From assembly GCA_033239005.1 (NCBI GenBank), contig BSQZ01000034.1, positions 2,297,501-2,361,500 of the forward strand: DNA of 64,000 nucleotides. Direction: 5' to 3'. This document shows positions 1 to 27,490 of the stretch, in pieces (the stretch's first letter is position 1; each line of letters opens with the position of its first letter). The position numbers were made by a program, and so were the translations under genes. The notes below the pieces were generated by a model that searched no databases, was not told the origin of the DNA, and saw nothing but the letters and a program-made list of their open reading frames with translations. Origin of the DNA: Lamellibrachia satsuma. Its lineage: Eukaryota; Annelida; Polychaeta; Sabellida; Siboglinidae.

Positions 1-235
1 AGTTTTTTTTTAATATTGAGTGTTTATGAAGATATTGATAACAATATGTCCTTCAAACTTACAGAAGGCAGTATAGCCAGAAGACACAAAGCAGCATTAG
101 TTAAGGAACAGTGTAGGTTGGACATAAGAAAGTACTAATTCTCGCAGAGGGTAACTGAATGGAAGAAACTGTCAAATGACTGTGTTAATGCTAGTAGTGT
201 GAATATATTTAATGAATATATGATACAATTGCATA
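1..235 (+). mobile_element. CR1-like LINE, decayed 3' end of ORF2
   Basis: Translated with frameshifts, this stretch reads like the C-terminal tail of a CR1-type ORF2: a segment resembling LVKEQCRLDIRKY, then FSQRV, then DCVNASSVNIF. The same tail occurs at 3.9-4.1 kb, and inverted at 42.1-42.3 and 47.1-47.4 kb. Several stops and indels show it is dead. The left end is cut by the window. Confidence 0.75.
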
Positions 236-453
236 TTTCAATAACATCATTGAGCTAATGTTGGGAATATAGGATTCAAACTTAAAACACTTCCCGGAAT
301 TCATGCCTTGTTCCGTGGGTGAGCCTTTTACACCATGATAGAAACTTCCGCTAAAATGGCTACAATATGTTTCAGAGAGTAGGTACTTCCACAGTTTCAA
401 TAGTTTCAACACACAGAATGTACCTAAGATAATGAACTAGATCATTCATAGCA

Positions 454-906
<453 letters not shown>

Positions 907-1484
907 AAAACCATCAGTCGAACATCAATACACACGACCGAGTATTTGTTAAATTATTTGTCCTCGCATCTAGGAGAATCGTCGCATTGAAGACTCATCT
1001 TGATTATCAGAGCTTCCTATTATTGTCCCACTCGACTGACTACAGAAATAGTTTCCATGCGACACGACTTACAGTACTTTTGTGTAAATTGCCACTGACG
1101 GGGCAACATCCTGAAAGGGCACGTTAGGTCTCAAGGCCTGCTTACCTAATTCTGGTGCATTTTCTACGTGAAATGATGGTTTGGCGATATATTTGGAATT
1201 TAAATGAGTATTTTTTATTGTTAACATTGAAATTGCGGTCTGGCGGTAGATGTTGGCTGCTCGAAGGCAGTATTTCGCTGGATTCTGTAAAAACTGAAGG
1301 AAAAGCTGTAGGGCCTCGGTAGACTTGGGACTTGCTGATCTGCTTCTGACTATAATGAGGAAAAGACGCAAACTACAATGTTTGTTTGGTCAAGAGATCG
1401 ACTAATCTCTCCAAAACAATTATGCAAGGCTCAGCGATTGGACAACGTAAACAGGAAGACAGATGAAGAGTTTTGTTTATAACA

Positions 1485-1858
1485 CATGGGCACGGACCAC
1501 AGACACTTTTCCCATAGACGACCATTATAACGTTCTTGCGCCTACATTGAAAATTTATCCTACAATTTTTTTAATTCACACAAAAATACAGACCCACTAA
1601 GACACCTGGTGTGTGAAATTCGTGAAAATGACATACCTACTTTTCGCATAAATTGCTTCAATGCATGACACCCCTGCATGACACCCCATCATTTCAAAGC
1701 TTAGATGCTACTGTGCACAAAAACATAACTTCCACTGACTCATCCACACAATTTGTGCTCTCACAAATAAACCCTAACTGCACAATTAAATTTTTTCCTT
1801 GGGACTCTTTATTGTTGTAATGGCGAACGGATTCTGACTGTGGTCCGTGCCCACCATG
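1485..1858. mobile_element. MITE-like element with imperfect terminal inverted repeats
   Basis: The left end reads catgggcacggaccacag. The reverse complement of the right end reads catggtgggcacggaccac, and similarity continues inward with mismatches (ccattataac against ccattacaac). Length is about 375 bp with no coding capacity. A related right end appears near 26.08-26.14 kb, so this is a family. I could not identify a target-site duplication or superfamily. Confidence 0.55.
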
Positions 1859-2530
1859 GAATACACACGGACGTTCTGATGGCAGATCGAGACTTCGATA
1901 TGCCACCTAGTGATTAGCAGTAACACGGGACTGCGAAGTCCGCGAGAAGGTGCTGCCACCTAGCGATCAACAATAATAAACCAATTGTATTACAAACATG
2001 ACTAAGTCATGTATGCAGTATCAACGAGATTAAAACTGGCACATTTTGAAAAAGGTTGTTGTTACTAAGAATTATAATTAGATATGTACGAAGGCTCCAT
2101 TTGGTTTTGGATAAAAACAGCTGTCTAACAAAAAACCCACTTGGGCTGGGGCAACATGGCCCCTGGCCCTGGAGGTAAGACAGTCCCCAGCACGTACGCA
2201 AAATATAAAACTCTGAACGTCCCCAAATCTGGTGTAAAATGGAGCTAATTTCTATGTGGTGCCCACCCCGAAATCTCACCAACACGAGGCAGATGTAATT
2301 AAATCAGCGAGTTATTAAACTTTTATATGCACTATTATAAATGCACTGATCTAATATTAAAATGGTGAAATCACTATATATAGCGGTGTGAATCGTTGAC
2401 TTAATTGGTGACATGATAATATTATTAATCAGTTGAAAAGTATAAAAAAATGGGCAGTAGCATGTTGTGTTTTGTATACATTGTGGTAAGACATACATTG
2501 TGTCTGTGGGGTAAGACGGTCCCTCATACC

Positions 2531-2655
<125 letters not shown>

Positions 2656-2951
2656 TTTTATTTCAGGCAGTAGTTCATTCATATAAGCAAAACCATGCAG
2701 CATTATGGAGCATGTTGCTCCAGACAAAGGACTGTCTTGGCCCAGGAATGGGGCAAGGTGGCTTTTTTGGGTACTCTTCCTATTTATTAAATGCAACTTA
2801 GCTAGGTTGTTTGTTTACTGAAAATAGTTTTCCAATGGGTAACAAACATATCTCTCCATGATGTGAATACATTAAAAACATGCTAAAATAATTTAATGGT
2901 GTACAATTTGAAAGTTTGCCTTGGGGGGCCGGACTGCCCCAGGGTACCCTA

Positions 2952-4208
2952 AATAAGAAAAACGAATTAAACATTCTAGTAGAAGGTATTGACCTTCACG
3001 TAATTGGTATAACCGAATCATGGGCCAACATATTAGGACTGACAGGATACGTAATGTTTAGAAGAGATTGAATAGGAAGAAGGGGAGGGGGAGTTTTATT
3101 TTATTTATTAAAGAATCAATTCAGGCTTACAAAATAAAATTAGAAAGGGAAGCAGATTGTGATGAAGCTGTTTAGTGCAATATAGTTTCAGGAAATTCAA
3201 CATTAACTATTGGATTAGTTTGCCGAAGTCCAAAAATAAACAGAGGATAAACAAAAATACAAAACGCTACAAAGGAAGAAAGAAAAATATCATAATGGGA
3301 GATTTTAACCATGGTCGCATACAATGGAAATCTCTAGAGAGTACAGGGGGTGTGGACCAACAGTATATATTTTTAATACAGGATAGCTTCCTTATTCAAC
3401 ACGTGCTAGAACCAACCAGAGGAGAAAATGTATTAGATATAGTTTTGTCCTCACAAAATGAATTAGTGGACAATGTCAAAACACATGAACCATTGGGTAA
3501 CAGTGATCATAATCAAATACATTTTGGAATTAAAGTAAAATCAGAAAGTAAAAATAAGAAAATACAGGAGAAACTTCCCAAAGGTAAATATAAAGATATA
3601 AAAAAATACTTAGCAAAGCTACATTGGAATAACATGCTGAGGAATAAGACAACAATTGAATGTTGGAACATTCTAAAATATGAAATTGAGAGTATCATTG
3701 ATCAATTTATTCCCTTGAAAAACAAGGAAAATGATCTAGAAAGAAACACTTGTCAAAAGAAGCTATTAGAAAAATGTGGAGGAAAGCAACTAAAATTATT
3801 CCAGAACTGAGAAACTAGTTATGAAGAACACCTAAAAGAATGTGGTTTGATAACCTTAGAGACAAGGAGGTTAAGAGAAGATTAAATTGAAGTTTTTTAA
3901 GATATTGAATGGGTATGAATATATTGATAGAAATATTTTTTCACTCAAGAAAGATAGTAGAACTAGAGGACATGAGGTAACATTAGTAAAGGATCGTTGT
4001 AAATTGGATATCAGGAAGTACTCGTTCTCACAGAGGACAATAAATGAATGGAACAAAATATCTAGATTGTGTAACTGCTAGCAGCGTGAATGTTTAAAAA
4101 CAAAGTTGACATATATCTCAGGAGAGAATGAAAAAATGTTGGACTCTATAAACCAAAGGCTTCCTTGTCCACTTGCCATCTGGGCGTCTTGGATGACAAT
4201 CTTGTTAA
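2952..4208 (+). mobile_element. CR1-like LINE, internally deleted: endonuclease joined to 3' end
   Basis: Apurinic-type endonuclease motifs are readable in order: GITESWA near 3010, MGDFN at about 3295, LEPTRG near 3405 and GNSDHN near 3500. The coding frame then jumps at about 3800 directly into the extreme C-terminal tail (DLIEVFKILNGYEYID, RTRGHEV, LDIRKYSFSQR) and a short 3' UTR ending in TTGTTAAATAAA. The entire reverse transcriptase is missing. The longest open piece is 3175-3810 (211 codons). Stops upstream (near 3070 and 3130) show it is not functional. Related copies lie at 42 and 47-49 kb. Confidence 0.88.
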
Positions 4209-4984
4209 ATAAAAAATATACACAACTCAGTGTTAAGAAAAGTGAATGTCAAATTTTGCTTGTATATTTTATTGAGTTACTAGAGAGAATATGTGCATCC
4301 ACTGTAAGTCTATTTGTAGCAGCGGAAACTTACTTCCAATCTGTTGTTGTAGATGGGAAACAGGAATACCATGTGCCTTTGAACATAGCGGTTAACAATA
4401 TTGAATTATTCGCTATTATTAGTTTTTAACTTATTGATGTTGTATTTATATTTTTACCTTATTTTCAACTTATCAATTTGTTTACTAAATAATTGTGTAA
4501 TGCATATTTGAATGTATATGGTTTTTTTTGTATTTGTATTTGTATAACCTTAGGAAATCACCAGTTTCAGAAATGTAATTCTATGCAGAAATGGATTCTC
4601 CACCATGCTGGTAGAGCTGCAAGTCTAAACAATGTCTAGCTTTCAGGGGGCTGGTTACATCAGAAAGGGGGTTGGAGAAAATATGTTCCCCAATGTTTAA
4701 CAGGCAATGGCTTCAGCATATTGTTTTTGGGATACAATTTCTGAAAATGTCACTCAGTCTTGATAGCTGCCCGATAAGTTTTTTTATTTAGACTTTGTCT
4801 CTAGAAATTCTACTTCAACTTCAACCAATATTAGCCCTAAAAGTTGGCCACCTACAATTAATTTATAAATCACTTTGCAAGACCATATATATATCCATCA
4901 GACAATTACAAACGTTCCCCCACTGAATACACATTTGTAAAAAATAGTTAGCCGGTATATACAATTAGCCGGACACAAGTAATT

Positions 4985-5105
4985 GAATGAACCGAGAAGG
5001 GACATATGTATATAATATTATATACATTAGTATATATTATAATTATACTTATGTATATATTATATACATTAGTATATATTATAATTATACTTATGTATAT
5101 AATAT
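4985..5105. repeat. AT-rich direct repeat, two copies
   Basis: A TATATAC/ATTATAATTATACTT unit is present twice in tandem, with minor differences in the TATA runs. It is non-coding. Confidence 0.7.
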
Positions 5106-7512
5106 TATGATGATCACAAGATTGGTTGCCTGTCCTCTCATCCAGTAGACAGTATCCTGAAGTCTCAACAGTAGACACATTTACAAGAAAGAACAACATA
5201 ATTTTTTACTACAAACATCAAATTTATTTGCAGAACAATACAATATCGACAATAATTTCATTATTATAAAAAAGTTCCTCTGCATTTATATCTGGACTGT
5301 ATTGAACTTTTTCTTCCAGGGCTCTCTGTCTGATCCACCAGGGCCCATATTCATGGCATCAAATTTGAAGTCCCAATTTGTTTCTAATAATTCCTACATA
5401 TAGATGATGAAAAAATTGGACTTAAAACTTCTAACTTTTGAAAATACGGACCCTGGCTGCCTTAAACATTTAAAGACAACACTAGAATGTTTAACAAATC
5501 CAACTTCTGAAGAATTATCAGCTGAAGGCAACAGTAAGATAGAGGCATTTCTGAGGCATTTCATGTGGTATGTCCAAGTTCTTCACAAATAAGTAACTCA
5601 GCTCTGTACAACCAATACTTCTGTACCACTGATACACACTGACATAGCTCTGTATCACCGATATACTTCGCTTAATGAGCAGCCAACATCTGAGGACACT
5701 TCTTTCCATGTCACAAGTCACTGTTGTGTTTCACAACCTCGGGTGATTTTTTGTATTCACTTATACAAAATCAAACCGAGCAGCTTTGTGTGGCTATACA
5801 CATATACTAGGCCTAAGAGACTTGATAGAAACCCTGCATACAGGGACCTACCTGTGTTTGCATTATTTAAACCACATTAGAACATTTCTGTTGAAACCAA
5901 AGTTGACGAAGGGGCCTGGTTATCCTTACAAGTGAACCCCTCTGTAAGTTGATATTGCAGTTTCTCAAATTCCATCAAGTCAAATAAATTTTAATATGGA
6001 TTTATGCCACAGAAAGCAGTAATTCAGCCAAATGCAGTTGAACAAAATGGGATTCATAAAAGAAAAAAGTTACATCTGATGAGCTAACAAAAGCTTTGTA
6101 ACACAGGCCCCTGGATTTCATAATCAACTCATACGTAGAGCTTTCACTACGAGTATTTGCCATCAGTTTTTGATGCAACAAAGTTCCAATATGCAGCACT
6201 TGTAAAATTTAAATCACACTGCCTTGGTCTCGGTATATTGTATTTCAAGGTGGCCATTTTAAATTGGCTACTCATCTGCACAAATTCGAGCAATTTCATG
6301 CAGATATATGGCCCCTTAAATGTAACCAAAATTCGACTATGACCCCTACACTGCCCCAACTATGTCGGTGACGCCAAGATATTAAAATGCAAGAAAAGCA
6401 GAATAAATATTGCATCTCTACTGCGTTGTCACAGTTTTGTTAGTCACAATTTCATTTCCACAGTGTAACTGTTTACGCACCTTTACGTCAGTACAAATGT
6501 AATGGCCTCGCCCTGACAAGTACCGACATGGTTCCTCATGTAATAGATTACAATGAAGCAACCTGCTTTATTCATTGAAAATAGTACGCTGACTCTGTAA
6601 TGAAACAATCACATACAGCAACAATATCTGGCTGTGATAGTATTACAGGCATCCACTAAGAAATCTTATGTACAGCACAATATTCACGCAGCTACAAGAA
6701 AAATACCAATCAAGATACTGCAAATGATAGTATCAGTAACATTTGAACAAACAATCCACCACCCGAAAAGGCAGCCCTCTTCAGCATAGGAGATTCAAAT
6801 ATAGCAGCAGGCGTATGCAAATGGAGAGAGGCAGACATGTTGTTAGATGGATCGGTTAAATACAAAATGGTAGCCGACATAACAATTATGGAAAGCTCAA
6901 CCTTACTGCTCGCTCCAGAAACAATTCTACTCCATAATTCTATATGTTAAAGGGTTTCATAAATATAAAAAGTCCAATAATCAAACAAAGTCAATGGATA
7001 TGGGTGGGTGACTGGTCCACTTGGATCATAAAAAAGTTGAAAAGGAATACTTTTTCCCGGTTGAAATATTGCAATAGTTGGTTTTCCATTTATTGCACTG
7101 CCTCCAATTAGTTTTCAGAAGGGGTGCAGGTGGGTGTCAATCCCATCCAATTGTTTTTAGATTATAGAATTTTTTATATTTATAAATACCCAACAGTAAA
7201 AACTCTGTGACATGGTAGCAAACATTATCCGTGCGAAGGAATTCGGATACACAGCACAGTTGATGAAGACTACAGTGGAATCCTTCTTCTTGCAATTTGG
7301 AAGCATCTAGCACTCTCCATACGTTGAGGTAGTAACAACAGCACAAGAACAGTAAACAGAAACGAGAACAAAACTTCCTTAGGTGAAACCTGCTGGTTGC
7401 CAATAGCGACAAAACAAAATAGAAGCAAATGACGAAAGAACAGGCAGGCAGGACACCACGACAATCGATAGAATCACAACAAAAACTGCAAACAAGGAAT
7501 ACTTAAAATGAC

Positions 7513-7625
7513 AAGGATAAGTGGTGGCTTCCATGACGACGATGTGATGGCAAGGATAAATAATGGTTGCCTTGACAACGATGAGGTGACATGGATAAAC
7601 GATGGTTGCCGTGACAACCGCTACC
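7513..7625. repeat. 39-bp minisatellite, three copies
   Basis: The core ggataa recurs at 7515, 7554 and 7593, each followed by a diverged tgg.ttgcc..tgac.acgatg block. The period of 39 keeps one minus-strand frame open, which explains a spurious ORF there. Confidence 0.8.
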
Positions 7626-8212
7626 AGCCAGCAGACAATCATGTAAAGTGACCGCTAGTGGACATTACATCAGATAAGCCCATGCACAGGTGTGGTTGCT
7701 CTACCCTATATTCCAGACAAAACAACTTTGATCAGACACTACCAACTAACCCCCGAATCAAATTTCCGCAACCAAACGTCATTGGTCTCTTGGAAGAATA
7801 TAAAATGCACCACCTGATTTACTGCTGTTGAGATACATAGACGTAGTAAGGAAGCTCACAGCGTATGAATGGCCGACAGACTGGCAGTAGACAATGACAC
7901 ACACAAGACACATATTGCAACGACACAGGCACGCATATGAAAACATTGTATAATGCACATAAGTCTTCTATTTCACAGAAGTCATATGCCACGGGTCACA
8001 CATTTTCGTCCACGGTCTTAACTGAAATTTTCCGAGAGTGCAGGTGAACACTAGCACCATCTAGTGCTTGGCTGTCTCTGCGGAGGATTCACAAGCACAG
8101 TCTAAATGCATTTCGCGTATCCCGTCTTGTCATACACCCGACAGACAAAGCATGGTGCTGTCATATAACACCGAAACACTGCGTGTCTGCTGGTGCATTG
8201 TGGGTACACCCA

Positions 8213-23520
<15,308 letters not shown>

Positions 23521-24329
23521 GATAGCTCAGAAACGTTCTAAACGTGGGTCACAAATCCGTTGCTAGTATCTCTTACCAGCAGTTCAAATCACCAAACACG
23601 ATCACTCGCCTGTATTCCTTAGTTTATCGTGCCTAAAGTCCAGTAAATATATCTGCTCCAACAGGATATGCACTTCTTGAAAGGTGACCGCGATTAAATA
23701 CACACGCACATGCTCGGTCAGTACGCCCGCATGAGTCAAAGCGGGAATTTAGAACAACGCCGACGAGGGGTGACAGGTTGGTATTTTCTAAACATTCTTC
23801 TCTCTTATCCATTTTCTATCCAACGTTTTGCTATAATTTCACCAGCCACAAAGTTCCAAGTCAATATTTTAAAAAATACGTTACATTCAGAAGTCGTTTT
23901 TCAACCTATGACAAAAATAGTATATTATTAGTAAACCTTCAGCTCCGGTCGATCCACTAATAATTCGCGCGACGTTTAGCATGGCAGACGATACCACTAA
24001 CACAAAGGGGCAATAGGTGCGTTCGCGCGAGATTACAAACGAAGCCCATGCGGGTCTGCTGTCGTTTGCCCAAGTTAAATAGTCGCAACATTTAGATGGA
24101 AGTCATACCATAGAAACCGACAACCAACTATGAAACATACACGCATACTGGGAGATGACATTTGCTTCAACATAAAAACCTACGACAGAGGAGAACAAAA
24201 TGGACGAACCCGGACAACAAAGGCTACAACGGGGGCGGTCACACCGCTACGATTCTATGAATAACCGATCCGTAAACGTGGGAGTGCTACCACTATAGTA
24301 TTTTATAACAAGTTTGTTTACTAAAAAAA

Positions 24330-24745
24330 AAGTGTGTGTATCATGGGACGTCTAAGACCCACTTCAGACGGATCCTGAAAATTTCTTACAGAAACCACAT
24401 AACAAATATATGTCAGAAATGCAAGCCATCACCGATGCTGCAGGACCACAAGAACCGTCTTTGGCCACAGTAAAACGTCGAAAACTCCAATGGTTTGGTC
24501 ATACAACCAGACACAACACACTTGCCAAAGAAATACTACATAGCACGGTCAAAGGTGGCAGAAAACGAGGAAGACCACAAAAAATGTACATGGACAACAT
24601 TTGAGGGTGGATGGATCTAGAGCCACAGGAATTATGCGATGCTGCTCACAACCGTCCAGATGGAGAAAGAACTCTGTGGAAGCCTCCAAACGCGCACCCC
24701 TACGATCGGCCCGGTCAAGGGATGAATGAATGAATGAATGAAGAC
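24330..24745 (+). mobile_element. 5'-truncated LINE 3' end with tetranucleotide tail
   Basis: Reading with one frameshift near 24405 gives FRRILKISYRNHIT, then AAGPQEPSLATVKRRKLQWF and GGRKRGRPQK. This is the characteristic C-terminus of LINE ORF2 proteins carrying the RRKLQWFGH and GRPRK motifs. An in-frame TGA (24602-24604) interrupts it. The fragment ends in (TGAA)n at about 24722-24742, a typical 3' tail for such elements. Confidence 0.8.
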
Positions 24746-25664
24746 CCACTTAATGCTTTTACTTGGGAATTATACCCTATATCTGTACGGACACAAAGGA
24801 GACAAACGGATACAAAAGGCTTGTAATATTATAGAAAAATCCTGTCCCAACATGAAAACACCCCTGCACATGTTCTATTAGTAAAGCCCTGCATGCCTTA
24901 TCAAAATTAGTGTCATAGGTGTGTCATTACACTGTTGGCTGATTATGTGTGGTTTTGTGATAAAATAGTCTCGGCATGACTGGCAGACTATATCACTATA
25001 GGTCATCATAGGAGAGACAGTCCTTTGATGCAAGGCCATGTGTGATAACGTATTCAATCCAATTCAGCACTGTTTGCACTGGATTACTGCCCAGCATACA
25101 GCACAGATGGTTGTCTAGCAATTAATACCAGAGTTTGGTTGTCCAGAAATAGTCCTCTCCAACTAAATCCTCAAGTGACATGTCAGCTACTCTTGCTTCC
25201 TCTCTACAAAGGACCCCCATGCATGCAAGAAATTTTGTAAAGTGGGAAGGTCAATTACTTCTTAGCATGTCACAGACGTAGGCAACCTGAATGGCTAAAA
25301 TTTAGCAGGCCAGCTGATAGTTTGGTCCAAACTTCCTGTGTATAAATCTTCCACTTCAAATGGGGTTAGACCAGTCCCGTCTGTCGTTAGTGGCAATTAT
25401 TCCATGGAAATTTTGCAATGGTTTTCTCTAAACTTTCACAACACATTAAACATCAATTAACTGACCTTGTGTAACTAAATTTCGACCCAGCCCAGTGACT
25501 GATTTTGAAATGTTGGTGCGTTCTGCAGAATAGCTACTGTGCTGATACGTGAGCAAGCAGCATCTATTCATTGCCATAAATTGAAAGCTCTAATGCAATA
25601 GTACAGAAAACATTAAAGCTGCTTCCTCAAATGGTTCAGCCAATAATTGCGAATCCGGTTCCAG

Positions 25665-25990
25665 TCGGTAGATCTGGTCAGTATCAAAATAGTGGATATC
25701 TAAAATGGTAAAATGGGTCTATGCTGATTATGGTTGTGACCTCCATCGTCTCGCTGATCATACGACAAAGTTACAAAATTTCACCAAGGAAGAAAATCGT
25801 GATTTTTCACCATTTCGATTTTCACTTCAGTTAACGCTTGAACAAACATTACTAATTTAATAGTTTGTCTGATGATTTCACAAAAACTACATGCAAAAGT
25901 TGCACAAACTAGCTAGCATGTTGCAGTGGATACCAGGTAGGTTTGGTTTTTCGCTAAATTTATTTGAAATGAGACTAGCAAAAAAATCGA
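25665..25990 (+). repeat. Dispersed repeat of about 350 bp, copy 3
   Basis: It contains agatctggtcag near 25672, aatttaatagtttgtctgat near 25855 and tgttgcagtggatacc near 25920, in the same order as the other five copies but with extra sequence between the first two blocks. Confidence 0.6.
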
Positions 25991-27229
25991 ATTGATTAAG
26001 CACCTTTAACTTTACTACCTCATCCAATGCAAAAGTGCTCGAAAAATTCACACATCACACACAATTCTCACTTTCCTGTGGACTCTTTATGTGGGTAATG
26101 GCGTACAGAATATGAGAATGGTCTGTGGCCAAATGTCTAACTGGCAAGTATATCCCTGCAGCCAACACAGCTGGCGTACTTACAACAAGATGATGGATGC
26201 ACTAGCACTAGTGGCATGGTGCACTATAAAGAGACTACTCTGATAGTCCATGTCAGGGCCATTACTGCCTGGCCATATCTACAATCTCAACTACAAACAT
26301 CCCCAGGCAACCTAGAATAGAAGCCCAGGGTCTCCAGTTTACTCCAATCACTCAATCAATGGTATCTAGGCTGCTCAACTATCTTCTTCTCCTTCACAGG
26401 CAAATTAACAAGAAACATGTCAAGTCATTAAGAGATAGGAGAATCATAATTACAACTCTTTTTGTGTTCTTTGCCTTCGTGCATAGCCACATTTAACAGT
26501 ACATTGGGAAAATACATTTACATGGTTTTGAAATATTTACACAATATGCACAACAGCTGCTTTACCACAAAACATTTCCTACTGCGGCTGCAACATCCCC
26601 AGCCTAAATACAGTAGAATTTATGAGGAATTATTGCAGACCCTTTGGGTGCCACTTTCAAATGGTGGAACGTAGGAATTTAGATCAAACTGCTATCACGA
26701 AGGACATTGTTTGGCTCAGCCTAATAGCATGTCATCTTCATTCACAAACATCACTCTTTTTTACATAACACACGCTAGAAGTACAATCAATTTATCAGCA
26801 TAGGAACCAAAAACTGCCACTGACTCTGGCAAGAAATGAGGTCAAGGTGAGAGACCGTTGTTGTCTGCAACTGAGTGTTTTGCTCACCGATTTCTGTCTG
26901 TCACTGTCAAGTAATTTTCCGACCCTGATTCAAAGGTTTACTGCACATGCAGTTTTTTATCTGCTATGTTTTGAAGATCAAGTTGTCACTATCATGGATC
27001 CGAACTAACTAGACCTAACACAACTTGTCATAATTTGTTTCATTCTTTCATTACTGGCACATCCGAAACAGCAAATATTTCACGTCTATTTTCGGTGTAA
27101 CTTGTCAATGCAGCCAGATCAGTCAGCGTAGCTGGTGTTGGTAGGGGTATTTACAATTACTCTAGTGTACTCTGCAAAGCACATGGTTGTCTACATAACT
27201 ACTGTGTCGCTGAATCAAAACTCACTCCT

Positions 27230-27490
27230 CAATTCAGCATGAACCAGTTCTGATGACGATGTTCAAATCTGTAGTGTGTGATGTGAAAAATTTCAGCAGT
27301 ATTGTAACCAAATTTTTATCAGACCCAGTCAAAATAATTTAACAGTTTGTCCACCAATTTCATCAAAACTAACTAACACATTTGCACAAATGAACTAGCA
27401 TGTTGTAGTGGGTACTAGATAGGTTTGATTTTTTCAAAATTAATCTTCAACAAGATGAGCAAAAAAAGAGAATCAAAGAAGGATCTTTAA
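27230..27490 (+). repeat. Dispersed repeat of about 350 bp, copy 4
   Basis: It contains gatgttcaaatctgtagtgt near 27259, aatttaacagtttgtcc near 27338 and tgttgtagtgggtactagat near 27402. Confidence 0.65.

Larger units (their letters stand above)
4209..8212. other. Gene-free stretch downstream of the RNF gene
   Basis: I see no exon-like segment with good splice sites and no RNA gene here. It holds an AT-rich direct repeat (4985-5105), a three-copy 39-bp minisatellite (7513-7625) and unique-looking AT-rich DNA. The 3' UTR of the minus-strand RNF gene should begin just below 8213, but I could not place its poly(A) signal. Confidence 0.5.
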
